DNA of 5,971 nt. It comes from Phycisphaerae bacterium (GTDB taxonomy: Bacteria; Planctomycetota; Phycisphaerae; SM23-33). The notes beneath the pieces are model-generated. The model did no database searches and was not told the DNA's origin. It saw nothing but the letters and a program-made list of their open reading frames with translations. The stretch covers positions 3,396-9,366 of the forward strand of contig JASLZV010000048.1 in NCBI GenBank assembly GCA_030754715.1, read 5' to 3'. Below are positions 5,719 to 5,971 of this stretch, piece after piece (positions within the stretch are counted from its first letter, which is position 1; each line of letters opens with the position of its first letter). The position numbers were made by a program, and so were the translations under genes.

Positions 5719-5971
5719 CTATGCCCGCACGCGGACAAGGACGCGCAGGGCCCAGACCAGTTGGTCGGATGCGAAGGATTGCGGGGACAACTGCTCGTTT
5801 ATCGGAACCAGGTGAACGGTGTCCCCTTCGCGGCGAAAAAGTTTGCACGTCACGCCGATCTGCCCGGCCAGTTGCACGACGGCCGCCCATGGGTTAGCTC
5901 TGCGCTGGTCGCCAAGCGCATCACACGGTCACCAAAGATCCAGGGACGCACACGCAGTGCATCTTCGCGTG
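5719..5971 (-). pseudogene. LexA/S24-fold C-terminal domain, 5'-truncated by the window edge and frame-broken
   Basis: The minus strand encodes the end of a LexA-like peptidase domain in two frames. From the edge to about 5886 the frame reads REDALRVRPWIFG, then DRVMRLATSAELTHG. From 5886 to the TAG at 5719-5721 it continues in another frame as AAVVQLAG, then VTCKLFRREGDTVHLVPINE, ending WALRVLVRVRA. One extra G in the GGG run at 5886-5888 would join the two seamlessly. VTCKLFRR...GDTVHLVPIN matches the strand around the LexA catalytic Lys (VTVKRLKK...NKVELLPEN in E. coli). The presumed Ser position in DSM reads DAL, so the catalytic Ser appears to be Ala. Either frame alone hits a stop. A sequencing or assembly indel is as likely as a true pseudogene. 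The DNA-binding part would lie beyond the window. It converges on the AMMECR1 gene, 88 bases away. Confidence 0.5.

Overview
The window looks like a GC-rich bacterial chromosome segment. The sequence does not fix the host. A planctomycete (Phycisphaerae-like) origin is my best inference, because the URO-D-type protein at the left edge and the HEAT-repeat lipoprotein both resemble types I associate with Planctomycetota. Almost every base is assigned to a gene, and the layout is that of ordinary core or near-core chromosome. I see no tRNA, rRNA, CRISPR array, transposase, integrase or prophage genes.

Layout, left to right. Positions 1-2235 hold three minus-strand genes. In transcription order these are glutamate racemase murI (2235-1393), a HEAT-repeat lipoprotein (1240-506), and the first 146 codons of a uroporphyrinogen-decarboxylase-like protein (439 to beyond base 1). 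Divergent from murI is a YfcE/MJ0936-type metallophosphoesterase (2399-2914, plus). It converges, with a 23-base gap, on a complete pyruvate kinase gene, pyk (4356-2938, minus). A compact divergent control region (about 4357-4536) separates pyk from a plus-strand pair: a small COG2426/Sm_multidrug_ex-type membrane protein (4537-5040) and an AMMECR1-domain protein (5079-5630). At the right edge, on the minus strand, lies the 3' part of a LexA/S24-fold gene (5971-5719) whose reading frame is broken by an apparent one-base deletion.

Functionally the genes are a mix: cell-wall D-glutamate supply (MurI), the last step of glycolysis (Pyk), a metal-dependent phosphodiesterase, and several poorly understood conserved proteins. 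Nothing links them into one pathway, and I do not see a convincing new multi-gene system. The items most worth a second look are a long imperfect inverted repeat (1209-1372) that covers the start of the HEAT lipoprotein gene, the frame-broken LexA-like domain with Ala at the presumed catalytic Ser position, the structured pyk/COG2426 divergent promoter region with a possibly leaderless pyk transcript, and the pairing of AMMECR1 with a COG2426 membrane protein without visible AmmeMemoRadiSam partners.
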